The notes under the pieces were generated by a model that searched no databases, had not been told where the DNA came from, and saw nothing but the letters and a program-made list of their open reading frames with translations. DNA of 64,000 bases from Molanna angustata (lineage: Eukaryota; Arthropoda; Insecta; Trichoptera; Molannidae), in the NCBI GenBank assembly GCA_963576475.1, contig OY754979.1, positions 26,920,034-26,984,033 on the forward strand, read 5' to 3'. Position 1 is the first letter of the stretch; each line of letters opens with the position of its first letter. The position numbers were made by a program, and so were the translations under genes. Of the stretch, positions 35,323 to 49,100 are shown one piece after another.

Positions 35323-35462
35323 GTGTATATGTGTGTGTGTGTATATGTGTGTGTCCGTGTGTGAGGGTGTGTGTGTGTCCGTGTGTGAGGGTGTGTGTGT
35401 GTCCGTGTTATTATGTCAGTGTGTGTCCGTATGTGTGTATGTGTTGTGTGTGTTGTGTGTAT
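35184..35462. repeat. TG/TA microsatellite
   Basis: Mixed GTGTGT and GTATGT runs of about 280 bp containing a duplicated GTGTGTCCGTGTGTGAGGGT segment. Both long frames here read only C, V, Y and M codons and are not genes. Confidence 0.95.
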
Positions 35463-35494
35463 GTGAATCTTGCTTGCTATACAAAGCAGGTAGG

Positions 35495-36186
35495 TTTAAG
35501 AGGGTGACTGCTGCCAACGTACCTATTTTTTCAATTTGATATACCATCATTATTACTAAACGAATCATTTTGAAAAAAATAACCTAGATAGTTTGGATAT
35601 TAATAAAGAAAAATATACCTTAAATTTTTGATTATATTCTGTATATATTCTTGTAGGAAAATAATAAGCATACCCTGATTTTTGACATTTATCTTAAATT
35701 TCTAAAAAAATATAAAGTATAGAGCAATATTTTTTTTATAAATTATATAAGAACAAAATACCCGGAAAAATATGATATGACGTTGCATTAACGCATCAGG
35801 TTAAGTAAATAAACCAAAAAAACTTATATTACGTAATTGCGCTGAATGGAAAATAATTGTTTTTTAGGTTTATTTAAACCTGAAGCATTAATGCAACGTC
35901 AAATCATATTTTTCTAGACATTTTTGTCTTCTTTAATTAAAAAAATAATATATTGCTCTACGCCTTATATTTTATTAAAAATATAAGATAAACGTTGAAA
36001 ATCGGGTATGCCATTATTTTTCTACAAGAATTTATACAGAAAATTATCAAAAAGTTAAGGTATATTTTTGTTTATTAATACCCAAACTATCTAAATTGTT
36101 ATTTTTTTTCAAAATGATTTGATGAGAAATAATGATGGTATATAAAATTGAAAAATAGGTACGTTGGCAGCAGTCCCCCCCTTAAA
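35495..36186. mobile_element. 692 bp near-complete palindrome bounded by TTAA
   Basis: The left half reads TTTAAGAGGGTGACTGCTGC, then CAACGTACCTATTTTTTCAA, and so on. The right half repeats this in inverse up to GCAGCAGTCCCCCCCTTAAA. Pairing extends nearly to the centre (35820-35880), giving arms of about 320 bp. GACGTTGCATTAACGC and its inverse GCATTAATGCAACGTC flank the middle. TTAA occurs at both outer edges (35496-35499, 36182-36185), which is the target duplication of piggyBac-type elements. No coding frame. Confidence 0.75.
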
Positions 36187-36289
36187 TACTTTCGCTAAAT
36201 ATACTACAGGCGTAAGCCGGCAAACATTAAAAATAATGTGTTCTCAAGATTTAATTACATACATTTTTTGGAATCTTTTGAACAAAGTG

Positions 36290-36445
36290 TTATAGAGCCC
36301 TTTAGGAAAAGCCGCCACTGATTGTGAATGGTAATAGCTACGTTCGGCAGATCGAAGGGGTAGACTGTGATTTGACAGGAAAGTGACGTTATTTTTTTTT
36401 AATATTGTGGTGAAATATTGTTAATATTGTGGTGGACAGAACTAA
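36290..36445 (-). repeat. LINE-B relic
   Basis: GATCGAAGGGGTAGACTGTG, TTTGACAGGAAAG and ATATTGTGGTGAA match the better copy at about 59330-59420. It is short and diverged, with a duplicated AATATTGTGGTG at its end. Confidence 0.65.
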
Positions 36446-36876
36446 CAAAATTACTTAGTATTCAACTGAAAAAAATCGTAATTTAAATTAATTATAACAT
36501 TTTTTGTAATATTGTTTTTGCGATACTCTTTGATTTGATTTGAAGTATTTGATTTCATTTGGGAAGCATGTGATTCATATTAACCACACCAAAGTAGTTA
36601 AAACTAGTCTTTTTCTATGGTTTTGAAATAAAAATCGTGTCAGAGATTGGATTTAACAAATGTATTATGGCGGAGATTTTGACCTGGTTGATCTGTTTTG
36701 GGTGAGCCCATATGTTTGTTTTATGATTGTGAGTGCATAATGTTAAGATTGTGTACCTATTTAATGTAGAACGTGAACATACACCTGATTCATAATTGCC
36801 TATATTGTCACTAAAAATTGTAAACTGCTAGCCCTAAAACAGAAGTTTCCTAGTTGGGCAGCAGTAATCTACTTAT

Positions 36877-36950
36877 TAATAATAATAAATTTATAAATTA
36901 TACAGCGCCATTTTTGTGTTTTCAGCTCAAGGGCGCTTAACAATTATACA
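36877..36950 (-). repeat. L2-like LINE 3' tail
   Basis: In inverse this reads AGCGCCCTTGAGCTGAAAAC, an ACAAAAATGGCGCTGTATAA-type segment, then TTTATTATTATTAA. The same segment ends the L2-like copy at 24631-24933, so it is a second, minus-strand, heavily truncated copy. Confidence 0.72.
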
Positions 36951-37042
36951 TGGAACAATATAAATAAAAATCAACTTAGGTAACGAAAAAGTAGCGAGGT
37001 TGAACTATGGAATAGAGTGACTAAAACCTAACGGCCAAAAAT

Positions 37043-37881
37043 CTTACTAATAACCAAGTTTTAAAACTTCTATTTTATTCCATGGTTTATATCACCATGG
37101 TAACGCTAAACCATCCGGTCCCCTAGTTTAGTGGTGGAATAGCAATAGTGAATTCGTGAGCTGTCAAAAGTCAATTAGACCGCGCGTGTTGTATTTTATC
37201 ATTTTTAAAGAAATACTTTTTTTTAATTATGGACAACAATCTGTTTCATTATAGAATCGGCGATTTTGAAAGATCGTTTCAAGAAATTGAGCAGGTGGAA
37301 AGTTGTTTGATGACGCAAAATTTATAAGGTGTTTTCATAGGTGCGTTGTAATCCGTTTGTTGATTATGACGAAATTAATTTTAGAAGAAAGTACAGATTT
37401 TCAAAGGCAGAAGTTAGACATCTCGTAGATTTATTTGGAAGAAGACAAATAAATGAAGATATTTATTTTCCATTGACAATTGTTTTAAAATAAATTTAAT
37501 ATGTTATGTTGTAATAAGTTAAATCATTGGGAATTCAACCAAAACGTGACGATGCATAAACAGTAAACCATCAAACATGCAGTAAACAAACAATGACAAA
37601 CATAGAAATACGATGATTTTCGATAGATGTCATAGATGACGGCTAATAAAGTCATAGAGAATGAACAAAAAACAGCATAAAGTAAAGAAAAATTCAGAAA
37701 TTCCCGTTAAATGCCTGCGTTCACACAACATTCATTCCGTATTCCATGGTTTACTTAGTCCTTGTACATTTTTACATTATTAGTAAGAACCCACTAAACC
37801 ACGAATTAGTGCCTAATACGTGGTTTACGTAGTGCGAGGTTTAGTTGGCTAAAACGAGTTTTAACGAAAATGTTATTAGTA
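37043..37881 (+). mobile_element. Internally deleted Harbinger-type element (candidate)
   Basis: A Harbinger/PIF-like transposase remnant (37229-37493) is flanked by inverted words. CTTACTAATAACCAAG at 37043 is matched in inverse by GTTATTAGTA ending at 37881, or alternatively by ATTATTAGTAAG ending at 37787. Both sides carry CCATGGTTTA. The true right end and the expected 3-bp TWA target duplication could not be fixed. Confidence 0.5.
37229..37493 (+). pseudogene. Harbinger/HARBI1-like transposase N-terminus, broken
   Basis: A first frame (37229-37327) starts with ATG and gives 32 residues, including HYRIGDFERSFQEIEQVE. After a stop and a shift of one frame, 37341-37493 continues as NPFVDYDEINFRRKYRFSK, then EVRHLVDLF. 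The NPF...(D/E)F(R/K)RR(Y/F)RFSK...V..L.DL pattern is the conserved N-terminal region of Harbinger superfamily transposases. The DDE catalytic domain is missing: the frame ends shortly after PLTIVLK, where intact proteins continue. A decayed or internally deleted copy. Confidence 0.62.
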
Positions 37882-38329
37882 CCGCTGTGTGAGTTTATAA
37901 AAAAATAAGTTTTAGTGTTATGGTAAATATGGTGTGATTAAAAGCAATGACAGTAGACGAATGTTACGACGATCTTTGACCAACGAAGTATACTTCTACA
38001 ACTCGAAACACGAATAACAGCATCTCTTCTTCCATTTAGCGCATTTTGCCACGTCCAAGTTTCACTGGCATATGACATGGAAGGCCCTTCAGTTACATTA
38101 CGAATTATAAACGACTTTTACTACCTTCGAGAACTTATATATCTAAATCAGCATATTTAGTAATTTCATTATTAAATGTCATTCAGAATGCATAATTTTT
38201 TGAAGAGATCCAGCATCAGCAACTTAGTACAGGCCGTACTACAATCAAATATATGTATATACGGTCTGTACCAACGCACTGACATTAGAACACGACGACG
38301 ACAGACGACGATTATGCAATTTGATTGGG

Positions 38330-38446
38330 TAGGTAGGTAGACTGCAGATCCATAAGTCCCGGGTTCAATTCCCGGTGAAGTTAATAATTGTTTTCAGTCT
38401 GGAACTGTGAGAAGATTAATATCGTAGGTCTCCAAAATATTCCTAC
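38330..38446 (+). repeat. tRNA-derived SINE-C, partial
   Basis: CCCGGGTTCAATTCCCGGTG carries a pol III B box (GGTTCAATTCC). It is followed by GTTTTCAGTCTGGAACTGTG and TTAATATCGTAGGTCTCCAA, matching the SINE-C copies at 56075 and 62820 in opposite orientation. The 3' part is cut where SINE-A begins at 38447. Confidence 0.72.
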
Positions 38447-38725
38447 CATCACGGCATATCCCACAATGTGGGGTAACCAGCGAAAGGTGTGCGGGTGTGC
38501 ATTGCCTTATAAAAGGAAGCACAACACATCAGTGTATACCCACACACCAGTCTCGTCTCACCTAAAAAGGCACTATATTCAGAATGGGTGGTGAACCTCA
38601 TTGCTGAACTATGTGAGATGTTATTGTTGCCTGTTGTATTTTCGATTACCCGGCTCTTACGGGACACTCGAAAACAATAATAGAAAAGAGTGGAAGCAAT
38701 ATTCTAAGCCGGTGCCTCACATGCC
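38447..38725 (-). repeat. SINE-A, near full length
   Basis: On the minus strand this reads from GAGGCACCGGCTTAGAATAT through a TATAAGGCAATGCACACC segment to CCCACATTGTGGGATATGCC and GTGATGGTA. It is about 275 bp. The 3' end shares a hairpin and tail with LINE-A. I see no clear tRNA or 5S head. Confidence 0.8.
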
Positions 38726-39199
38726 AAAATATGGCAACCGAGAAGTAATGCAAAATATAATAAAAATACATGTACAAATGGCCTGTTAAAACCCACTGAC
38801 ATTAGAAAATAAATTTAACACTTAAAATTGCACATTGATTGGACGAACATCACGAAATGATAAATAATCGTGCGGCGACGATATCTTCAATTTTAACACT
38901 TTAACACAATTTAGAGTATATATAAAATGTAGTACGGCAAAAATTTATGTAAATTACAGCAAACATAAGGCACAAATACCTAGTTCTACATTCAATGAAA
39001 ATCAATTCATCAGTACGAACCGTACTACAATCAAACACATTTTACATAGGGCCTGTACTAACGCACTAACATTAGAAAATAAATTTGTCAGGTAATATAA
39101 CAAATTGATTAAACATCTCGTAACATGATTATCGTCCGAAGACAATTGCTTCGATGGTAACCCTTTATTTGCCGTACTTGAAATATGTATCATAAGGAT

Positions 39200-39585
39200 A
39201 TGTATGATAGGATAGGATAATGAATCAAGATATCAGAAGAGAATGTAAGATTGAAAGGGATATTTTGAGTAGAATGAAGATAAATGCTTTGCGATGGTTC
39301 GGACATGTAGAGAGAATGAACGACTGACAAAGAAAGTATACAAGGCTGAAAAGAGTGGAATGAGATGTAAGGGTCGACCGAGAAAGAGCTGGCATGATCA
39401 TATAAATGAGATTTTGAAAGAGGGGAACATGCGAAGTCAGAACAATAGGAGAGCATGTATGACGCGATGTATGAATGTAAATGAGGCAAAACAGGTATGT
39501 CAAGATAGAAGAGTCTGGCGTTCGGTTCTCTCTGCCTACCCCAAATAGGGAAACGGCGTGATTGTATGTATATATGTATGAAATA
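39200..39585 (+). mobile_element. LINE-A 3' end inserted in array B
   Basis: The frame 39294-39548 and its upstream context encode ALRWFGHVERMND (frameshifted), RGRPRKSWHDHINEIL-type text (here CKGRPRKSW), NRRACMTRCMNVNEA and VWRSVLSAYPK. The 3' end is GGCGTGATTGTATGTA. AAATATGTA/AAATATGTAG flanks both sides (39180, 39579) as a probable target duplication. A deletion or shift breaks the frame near 39322. The clade is as for 31107-31514. Confidence 0.8.
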
Positions 39586-40899
39586 TGTAGTCAAAAACAT
39601 ATTCATTAGTACGGACCGTACTGCAATCATGTATATACGGCCTGTACATATGCATTGACATTAGATAATGAAATGTGTGAGTTAAAATTACCTAGTGATA
39701 GGACGAACATCTCGAAATATCAAACAATCGTACGGCGACAATTTCTTCAATTGTAAACCTTTATTTACCGTACGACAATTTATAAAATTACAGCAAACAT
39801 AATGTGACCAGCAAAGCACACTTTGAGCAAACAAATATTAATATATCTACATTCAATCTAAAGTCTACAATCAATTCATCAGTACGGACCGTACTACAAT
39901 TAAATACATGTACATACGACCTGTACAAACGCACTGACATTAGAAAATAAATTTGGCAGTTAATATAACAAATTGATCAAACCTCGCGTTACAATTACTA
40001 TCGTGCGATGATAATTGCTTCAATGGGAACCCTTCGTTTGCCGTACTACAACTTGAAATACGTAAACTACAGCAAAAATATTGTACTACAATAAAATACA
40101 TGTACTTATATACGGCCAGTGGAAACGCACTGGCATTAGAAAATAAATTTAGCATATAATATAAAAAAATGATCAAGCCTCTCGAAACATCGAATTATCG
40201 TGCGGCGACAATTTATTCAAAAGATACCCTTTATTTCCCGTACATCAATTTAAAATATGTAAATAACAGCAATTCACACTTTGTGTAAAAATTCTACATT
40301 CAATCTGTCTAAAATCAATTCATCAGTACGGACCGCGACAAAATTAATACTACAATACATTGAGAAAAGTCTAAAATCAATTCATCGGTACGGACCGTAC
40401 TACATTCGAATACTTGTAAATACGGCCTGTACTAACGCACTGACATTAGAAAATAAATATTATGGAACAAATTACATACTGAACGAACCTCTAGATATAT
40501 CCGATTATCGTGCGGCGACAACTAAATAACTATACATAAAGTAAAGAAAAGTCCAATATCAATCCATCGGTACGGACCGTACTACAATCAAATACATGTA
40601 TACACGGCCAGTACTAACGCACTGACATTAGAAAATAAACTTTATAGAACAAATTACATACTGAACGAACCTCTATAAATATCAGATTATCGTGCGGCGA
40701 CAGCTACTTCAATGGTTACATATTGAACGAATTTTTCGTAATATTTGATTATCGTGCGGCGACAATTGCTTCAACAGTAACCCTTTATTTGCCGTACTAC
40801 AATCTAAATAATGTAAATCACAGCAAATATAAGGTGACCAGCAAAGCACACAACGAGCCAACATAAATAACAATAAATAAAGTTAAGAAAAGTCTAACA

Positions 40900-43100
40900 T
40901 CAATTCATCGGTACGGACCGTACTACAATCAAATACATGTATACACGGCCAGTACTAACGCACTGACATTAGAAAATAAACTTTATAGAACAAATTACAT
41001 ACTGAACGAACCTCTATAAATATCAGATTATCGTGCGGCGACAGCTACTTCAATGGTAACCCTTTATTTGCCGTACTACAATTTATAAAATGTAGATTAC
41101 AGCAAATATAAGGTGACGAGCAAAGCACACGACGAGCAAACTAAAATAACAATACATAAAGTAAAGAAAAGTCCAATATCCATCCATCGGTACGGACCGT
41201 ACTACAATCAAATACATGTATACACGGCCAGTACTAACGCACCGACATTAGACAATAAATTTTATAGGTCAAATTACATATTGAACGAATTTTTCGTAAT
41301 ATTTGATTATCGTGCGGCAACAATTGCTTCAACAGTAACCCTTTATTTGCCGTACTACAATCTAAATAATGTAAATCACAGCAAATATAAGGTGACCAGC
41401 AAAGCACACAACGAGCCAACATAAATAACAATAAATAAAGTTAAGAAAAGTCTAACATCAATTCATCGGTACGGACCGTACTACAATCAAATACATGTAT
41501 ACACGGCCAGTACTAACGCACTGACATTAGAAAATAAACTTTATAGAACAAATTACATACTGAACGAACCTCTATAAATATCAGATTATCGTGCGGCGAC
41601 AGCTACTTCAATGGTAACCCTTTATTTGCCGTACTACAATTTATAAAATGTAAATTACAGCAAATATAAGGTGACGAGCAAAGCACACGACGAGCAAACT
41701 TAAATAACAATACATAAAGTAAAGAAAAGTCCAATATCCATCCATCGGTACGGACCGTACTACAATCAAATACATGTATACACGGCCAGTACTAACGCAC
41801 CGACATTAGACAATAAATTTTATAGGTCAAATTACATATTGAACGAATTTTTCGTAATATTTGATTATCGTGCGGCGACAATTGCTTCAACAGTAACCCT
41901 TTATTTGCCGTACTACAATCTAAATAATGTAAATCACAGCAAATATAAGGTGACCAGCAAAGCACACAACGAGCCAACATAAATAACAATAAATAAAGTT
42001 AAGAAAAGTCAAACATCAATTCATCGGTACGGACCGTACTACAATCAAATACATGTATACACGGCCAGTACTAACGCACTGACATTAGAAAATAAACTTT
42101 ATAGAACAAATTACATACTGAACGAACCTCTATAAATATCAGATTATCGTGCGGCGACAGCTACTTCAATGGTAACCCTTTATTTGCCGTACTACAATTT
42201 ATAAAATGTAAATTACAGCAAATATAAGGTGACGAGCAAAGCACACGACGAGCAAACTTAAATAACAATACATAAAGTAAAGAAAAGTCCAATATCCATC
42301 CATCGGTACGGACCGTACTACACTCAAATACATGTATACACGGCCAGTACTAACGCACCGACATTAGACAATAAATTTTATAGGTCAAATTACATATTGA
42401 ACGAATTTTTCGTAATATTTGATTATCGTGCGGCGACAATTGCTTCAACAGTAACCCTTTATTTGCCGTACTACAATCTAAATAATGTAAATCACAGCAA
42501 ATATAAGGTGACCAGCAAAGCACACAACGAGCCAACATAAATAACAATAAATAAAGTTAAGAAAAGTCTAACATCAATTCATCGGTACGGACCGTACTAC
42601 AATCAAATACATGTATACACGGCCAGTACTAACGCACTGACATTAGAAAATAAACTTTATAGAACAAATTACATACTGAACGAACCTCTATAAATATCAG
42701 ATTATCGTGCGGCGACAGCTACTTCAATGGTAACCCTTTATTTGCCGTACTACAATTTATAGAATGTAAATTACAGCAAAAATAAGGTTACCAGCAAAGC
42801 ACACACATAAATAACAATAAAGTTTAGAAAAGTCTAATATCAATTCATCGGTACGGACCGTACTACAATCAAATACATGTACATACGGCATGTACTAACG
42901 CACCGACATTAGAAAATAAACTTTATAGAACAAATTACATACTGAACGAACCTCTATAAATATCAGATTATCGTGCGGCGACAGCTACTTCAATGGTAAC
43001 CCTTTATTTGCCGTACTACAATTTATAGAATGTAAATTACAGCAAAAATAAGGTTACCAGCAAAGCACACACATAAATAACAATAAAGTTTAGAAAAGTC
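40900..43100. repeat. 558 bp dimeric higher-order unit of array B
   Basis: Two monomer types alternate (one with CTTTATAGAACAAATTACAT, the other with TTTATAGGTCAAATTACATA). Copies near 41234, 41792 and 42350 are 558 bp apart and nearly identical. The same pair recurs at about 47029 and 47853, an 824 bp spacing that includes a third monomer type. Confidence 0.85.
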
Positions 43101-46100
43101 CAATATCAATTCATCGGTACGGACCGTACTACACTCAAACACATGTACATACGGCCTGTACTAACGCACTGACATTAGAAAATTGATATAGTTCAAATTA
43201 CATATTGAACGAACATCTCGAAATATTTATCGTGTGGCGACAATTGCTTCAGTGGTAACCCTTTATTTGCCGTACTACAATTTATATAATGTAAATCACA
43301 ACAAATATAAGGTGACCAGCAAAGCACACAACGAGCACACTACAAAAAAATAAGAAAATTCTAAAATCAATTCATCGGTACGACCCGTACTACAATCAAA
43401 TACATGTACATACGGCCTGTACTAACGCACTGATATTAGAAAATTATTCAAATCGAACGAACTGAACGAACCCCTAGAAATATCTGATTATCGGGCGGTG
43501 ACAATTGCTTCAACGGTAACCCCTTATTTGCCGTACTACATTTTATAATATGTAAATTACAGCAAATAAAAGGTGACCAGCAGAGCATACAACAAGCAAA
43601 AATAGGAAAATATATGTAAAGAAAAGTCTAACATACATAAACTGTTATGCAATCAATACTGCATTACATGGAGAAAAGTCTAAAATCGATTCATCGGTAC
43701 GGACCGTACTACATTCGAATATATGTACATACGGCCTCTACAAACGCACTGACAATAGAAATTAATTTGACAGTACAAATTGATCCAACCTCTCAAAACG
43801 AATCATCGTGCGTCGACAAGTGCTTCAACAGTAACCCCTTATTTGCCGTACTACGCTTAAAAGTAGGTATGTTAATTACAGTAAACAAGAGATAACAAGC
43901 AAAGCTTACAATCGGCATACAAAATTAATACTACAATACATTGAGAAAAATCTAAAATCAATTCATCGGTACGGACCGTACTACATTCGAATACTTGTAA
44001 ATACGGCCTGTACTAACGCACTGACATTAGAAAATAAATATTATGGAACAAATTACATACTGAACGAACCTCTAGATATATCCGATTATCGTGCGGCGAC
44101 AGCTACTTCAATGGTAACCCTTTATTTGCCGTACTACAATTTATAAAATGTAAATTACAGCAAATATAAGGTGACGAGCAAAGCACACGACGAGCAAACT
44201 TAAATAACAATACATAAAGTAAAGAAAAGTCCAATATCCATCCATCGGTACGGACCGTACTACAATCAAATACATGTATACACGGCCAGTACTGACGCAC
44301 CGACATTAGACAATAAATATTATAGGTAAAATTACATATTGAACGAATTTTTCGTAATATCTGATTATCGTGCGGCGACAATTGCTTCAACAGTAACCCC
44401 TTATTTGCCGTACTACAATCTAAATAATGTAAATCACAGCAAATATAAGGTGACCAGCAAAGCACACAACGAGCCAACATAAATAACAATGAATAAAGTT
44501 ATGAAAAGTCTAATATCAATTCATCGGTACGGACCGTACTACAATCAAATACATGTATACACGGCCAGTACTGACGCACCGACATTAGAAAATAAATTTT
44601 ATAGTTCAAGTTACATAATTGAACGAACCTTTCGAAAAATCTGATAATCGTGCGGCGACAATTGCTTCAACGGTAACCCCTTATTTGCCGTACTACAATC
44701 TAAATAATGTAAATCACAGCAAATATGAGGTGACCAGCAAAGCACATGACGAGCAAACATAAATAACAATACATCAAGTTAAGAAAAGTCTAATATCAAT
44801 TCATTGGTACCGACCGTACTATTATCAAATACATGTACATACGGCCTGTACTAACGCACCGACATTAGAAAATCAATTTTAAAATTACATATTCAACGAA
44901 CCTTTACAAATATCTGATTATCGTGCGGCGACAATTGCTACAACAGTAACCCTTTATTTGCCGTACTACAATCTAAATAATGTAAATCACAGCAAATATG
45001 AGGTGACCAGCAAAGCAACGACGAGCAAACATAAATAACAATACATAAAGTTAAGAAAAGTCTAATATCAATTCATCGGTACGGACCGTACTACAATCTA
45101 ATACATGTACATACAACCTGTACTAACGCACCGACATTAGAAAATAACATATGCAACGAACCTTTACATATATCTGATTATCGTGCGGCGACAATTGCTT
45201 GAACGGTAACCCCTTATTTGCCGTACTACAATCTAAATAATGTAAATCACAGCAAATATGAGGTGACCAGCAAAGCACATGACGAGCAAACATAAATAAC
45301 AATACATCAAGTTAAGAAAAGTCTAATATCAATTCATTGGTACCGACCGTACTATTATCAAATACATGTACATACGTCCTGTACTAACGCACCGACATTA
45401 GAAAATAAATTTTAAAATTACATATTCAACGAACCTTTACATATCTGATTATCGTGCGGCGACAATTGCTTCAACTGTAACCCTTTATTTGCCGTACTAC
45501 AATCTAAATAATGTAAATCACAGCAAATATGAGGTGACCAGCAAAGCACACGACGAGCAAACATAAATAACAATGAATAAAGTTATGAAAAGTCTAATAT
45601 CAATTCATCGGTACGGACCGTACTACAATCAAATACATGTACATACGGCCTGAACTAACGCACCGACATAAGAAAATAAATTTTATAGTTCAAGTTACAT
45701 AATTGAACGAACCTTTCGAAATATCTGATAATCGTGCGGCGACAATTGCTTCAACGGTAACCCCTTATTTGCCGTACTACAATCTAAATAATGTAAATCA
45801 CAGCAAATATGAGGTGACCAGCAAAGCAACGACGAGCAAACATAAATAACAATACATAAAGTTAAGAAAAGTCTAATATCAATTCATCGGTACGGACCGT
45901 ACTACAATCTAATACATGTACATACGGCCTGTACTAACGCACCGACATTAGAAAATCAATTTTAAAATTACATATTCAACGAACCTTTACAAATATCTGA
46001 TTATCTTGCGGCGACAATTGATTCAACTGTAACCCTTTATTTGCCGTACTACAATCTAAATAACGTAAATCACAGCGAATATGAGGTGACCAGCAAAGCA

Positions 46101-49100
46101 CACGACGACCAAACATAAATAACAGTACATAAAGTTAAGAAAAGTCTAATATCAATTCATCGGTACGGACCGTACTATTATCAAATACATGTACATACGG
46201 CCTGTACTAACGCACTGACATTAGAAAATAAATTTTAAAATTACATATTCAACGAACCTTTACAAATATCTGATTATCGTGCGGCGACAATTGCTACAAC
46301 AGTAACCCTTGTCGTATTTGCCGTACTACAATCTAAATAATGTAAATCACAGCAAATATGAGGTGACCAGCAAAGCACACGACGAGCAAACATAAATAAC
46401 AATGAATGAAAAGTCTAAAATCGATTCATCGGTACGGACCGTACTACATTCGAATATATGTACATACGGCCTCTACAAACGCACTGACAATAGAAATTAA
46501 TTTGACAGTACAAATTGATCCAACCTCTCGAAATATCGAATCATCGTGCGTCGACAAGTGCTTCAACAGTAACCCCTTATTTGCCGTACTACGCTTAAAA
46601 GTAGGTATGTTAATTACAGTAAACAAGAGCCAAGAAGCAAAGCTTACAATCGGCATACAAAATTAATACTACAATACATTGAGAAAAGTCTAAAATCAAT
46701 TCATCGGTACGGACCGTACTACATTCGAATACTTGTAAATACGGCCTGTACTAACGCACTGACAATAGAAAATAAACATTTTGGGACAAATCACATACCG
46801 GACAAACCTCTATAAATATCCGATTTTCGTGCGGCAACAACTACTTCAATGGTAACCCTTTATTTGCCGTACTACAATTTATAAATGTAAATTACAGCAA
46901 ATATAAGGTGACCAGCAAAGCACACGACGAGCAAACTTAAATAACAATACATAAAGTAAAGAAAAGTCCAATATCAATCCATCGGTACGGACCGTACTAC
47001 AATCAAATACATGTATATACGGCCAGTACTAACGCACCGACATTAGACAATAAATTTTATAGGTCAAATTACATATTGAACGAATTTTTCGTAATATCTG
47101 ATTATCGTGCGGCGACAATTGCTTCAACAGTAACCCCTTGTTTGCCGTACTACAATCTAAATAATGTAAATCACAGCAAATAAAAGGTGACCAGCAAAGC
47201 ACACAACGAGCCAACATAAATAACAATAAATAAAGTTAAGAAAAGTCCAACATCAATTCATCGGTACGGACCGTACTACAATCAAATACATGTATACACG
47301 GCCAGTACTAACGCACTGACATTAGAAAATAAACTTTATAGAACAAATTACATACTGAACGAACCTCTATAAATATCAGATTATCGTGCGGCGACAGCTA
47401 CTTCAATGGTAACCCTTTATTTGCCGTACTACAATTTATAGAATGTAAATTACAGCAAAAATAAGGTTACCAGCAAAGCACACACATAAATAACAATAAA
47501 GTTTAGAAAAGTCTAATATCAATTCATCGGTACGGACCGTACTACAATCAAATACATGTATATACGGCCTGTACTAACGCACCGACATTAGAAAATAAAC
47601 TTTATAGAACAAATTACATACTGAACGAACCTCTATAAATATCCGATTATCGTGCGGCGACAACTACTTCAATGGTAACCCTTTATTTGCCGTACTACAA
47701 TTTATAAAATGTAAATTACAGCAAATATAAGGTGACCAGCAAAGCACACGACGAGCAAACTTAAATAACAATACATAAAGTAAAGAAAAGTCCAATATCA
47801 ATCCATCGGTACGGACCGTACTACAATCAAATACATGTATACACGGCCAGTACTAACGCACCGACATTAGACAATAAATTTTATAGGTCAAATTACATAT
47901 TGAACGAATTTTTCGTAATATCTGATTATCGTGCGGCGACAATTGCTTCAACAGTAACCCCTTATTTGCCGTACTACAATCTAAATAATGTAAATCACAG
48001 CAAATATAAGGTGACCAGCAAAGCACACAACGAGCCAACATAAATAACAATAAATAAAGTTAAGAAAAGTCCAACATCAATTCATCGGTACGGACCGTAC
48101 TACAATCAAATACATGTATACACGGCCAGTACTAACGCACTGACATTAGAAAATAAACTTTATAGAACAAATTACATACTGAACGAACCTCTATAAATAT
48201 CAGATTATCGTGCGGCGACAGCTACTTCAATGGTAACCCTTTATTTGCCGTACTACAATTTATAGAATGTAAATTACAGCAAAAATAAGGTTACCAGCAA
48301 AGCACACACATAAATAACAATAAAGTTTAGAAAAGTCTAATATCAATCCATCGGTACGGACCGTACTACAATCAAATACATGTACATACGGCCTGTACTA
48401 ACGCACCGACATTAGAAAATAAACTTTATAGAACAAATTACATACTGAACGAACCTCTATAAATATCCGATTATCGTGCGGCGACAACTACTTCAATGGT
48501 AACCCTTTATTTGCCGTACTACAATTTATAAAATGTAAATTACAGCAAATATAAGGTGACCAGCAAAGCACACGACGAGCAAACTTAAATAACAATACAT
48601 AAAGTAAAGAAAAGTCCAATATCAATCCATCGGTACGGACCGTACTACAATCAAATACATGTATACACGGCCAGTACTAACGCACCGACATTAGACAATA
48701 AATTTTATAGGTCAAATTACATATTGAACGAATTTTTCATAATATCTGATTATCGTGCGGCGACAATTGCTTCAACAGTAACCCCTTATTTGCCGTACTA
48801 CAATCTAAATAATGTAAATCACAGCAATTATAAGGTGACCAGCAAAGCACACAACGAGCCAACATAAATAACAATAAATAAAGTTAAAAAAAGTCCAACA
48901 TCAATTCATCGGTACGGACCGTACTACAATCAAATACATGTATACACGGCCAGTACTAACGCACTGACATTAGAAAATAAACTTTATAGAACAAATTACA
49001 TACTGAACGAACCTCTATAAATATCAGATTATCGTGCGGCGACAGCTACTTCAATGGTAACCCTTTATTTGCCGTACTACAATTTACAGAATGTAAATTA

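Noticed and set aside
35174..35539. Cysteine-valine-rich frames of 104-121 codons
   Set aside because: Translation of a GTGTGT/GTATGT microsatellite.
37960..38100. Possible LINE RT fragment on the minus strand (SETWTWQN)
   Set aside because: GTTACGACGATCT-type and CCAACGAAG words match LINE-B near 59460-59495, but the protein similarity is too short and broken to call.
41234..48050. Recurring 65-codon minus-strand frame in array B
   Set aside because: It spans monomer landmarks, ends at monomer-specific stops, and appears in every unit of one monomer type. It is a satellite by-product.
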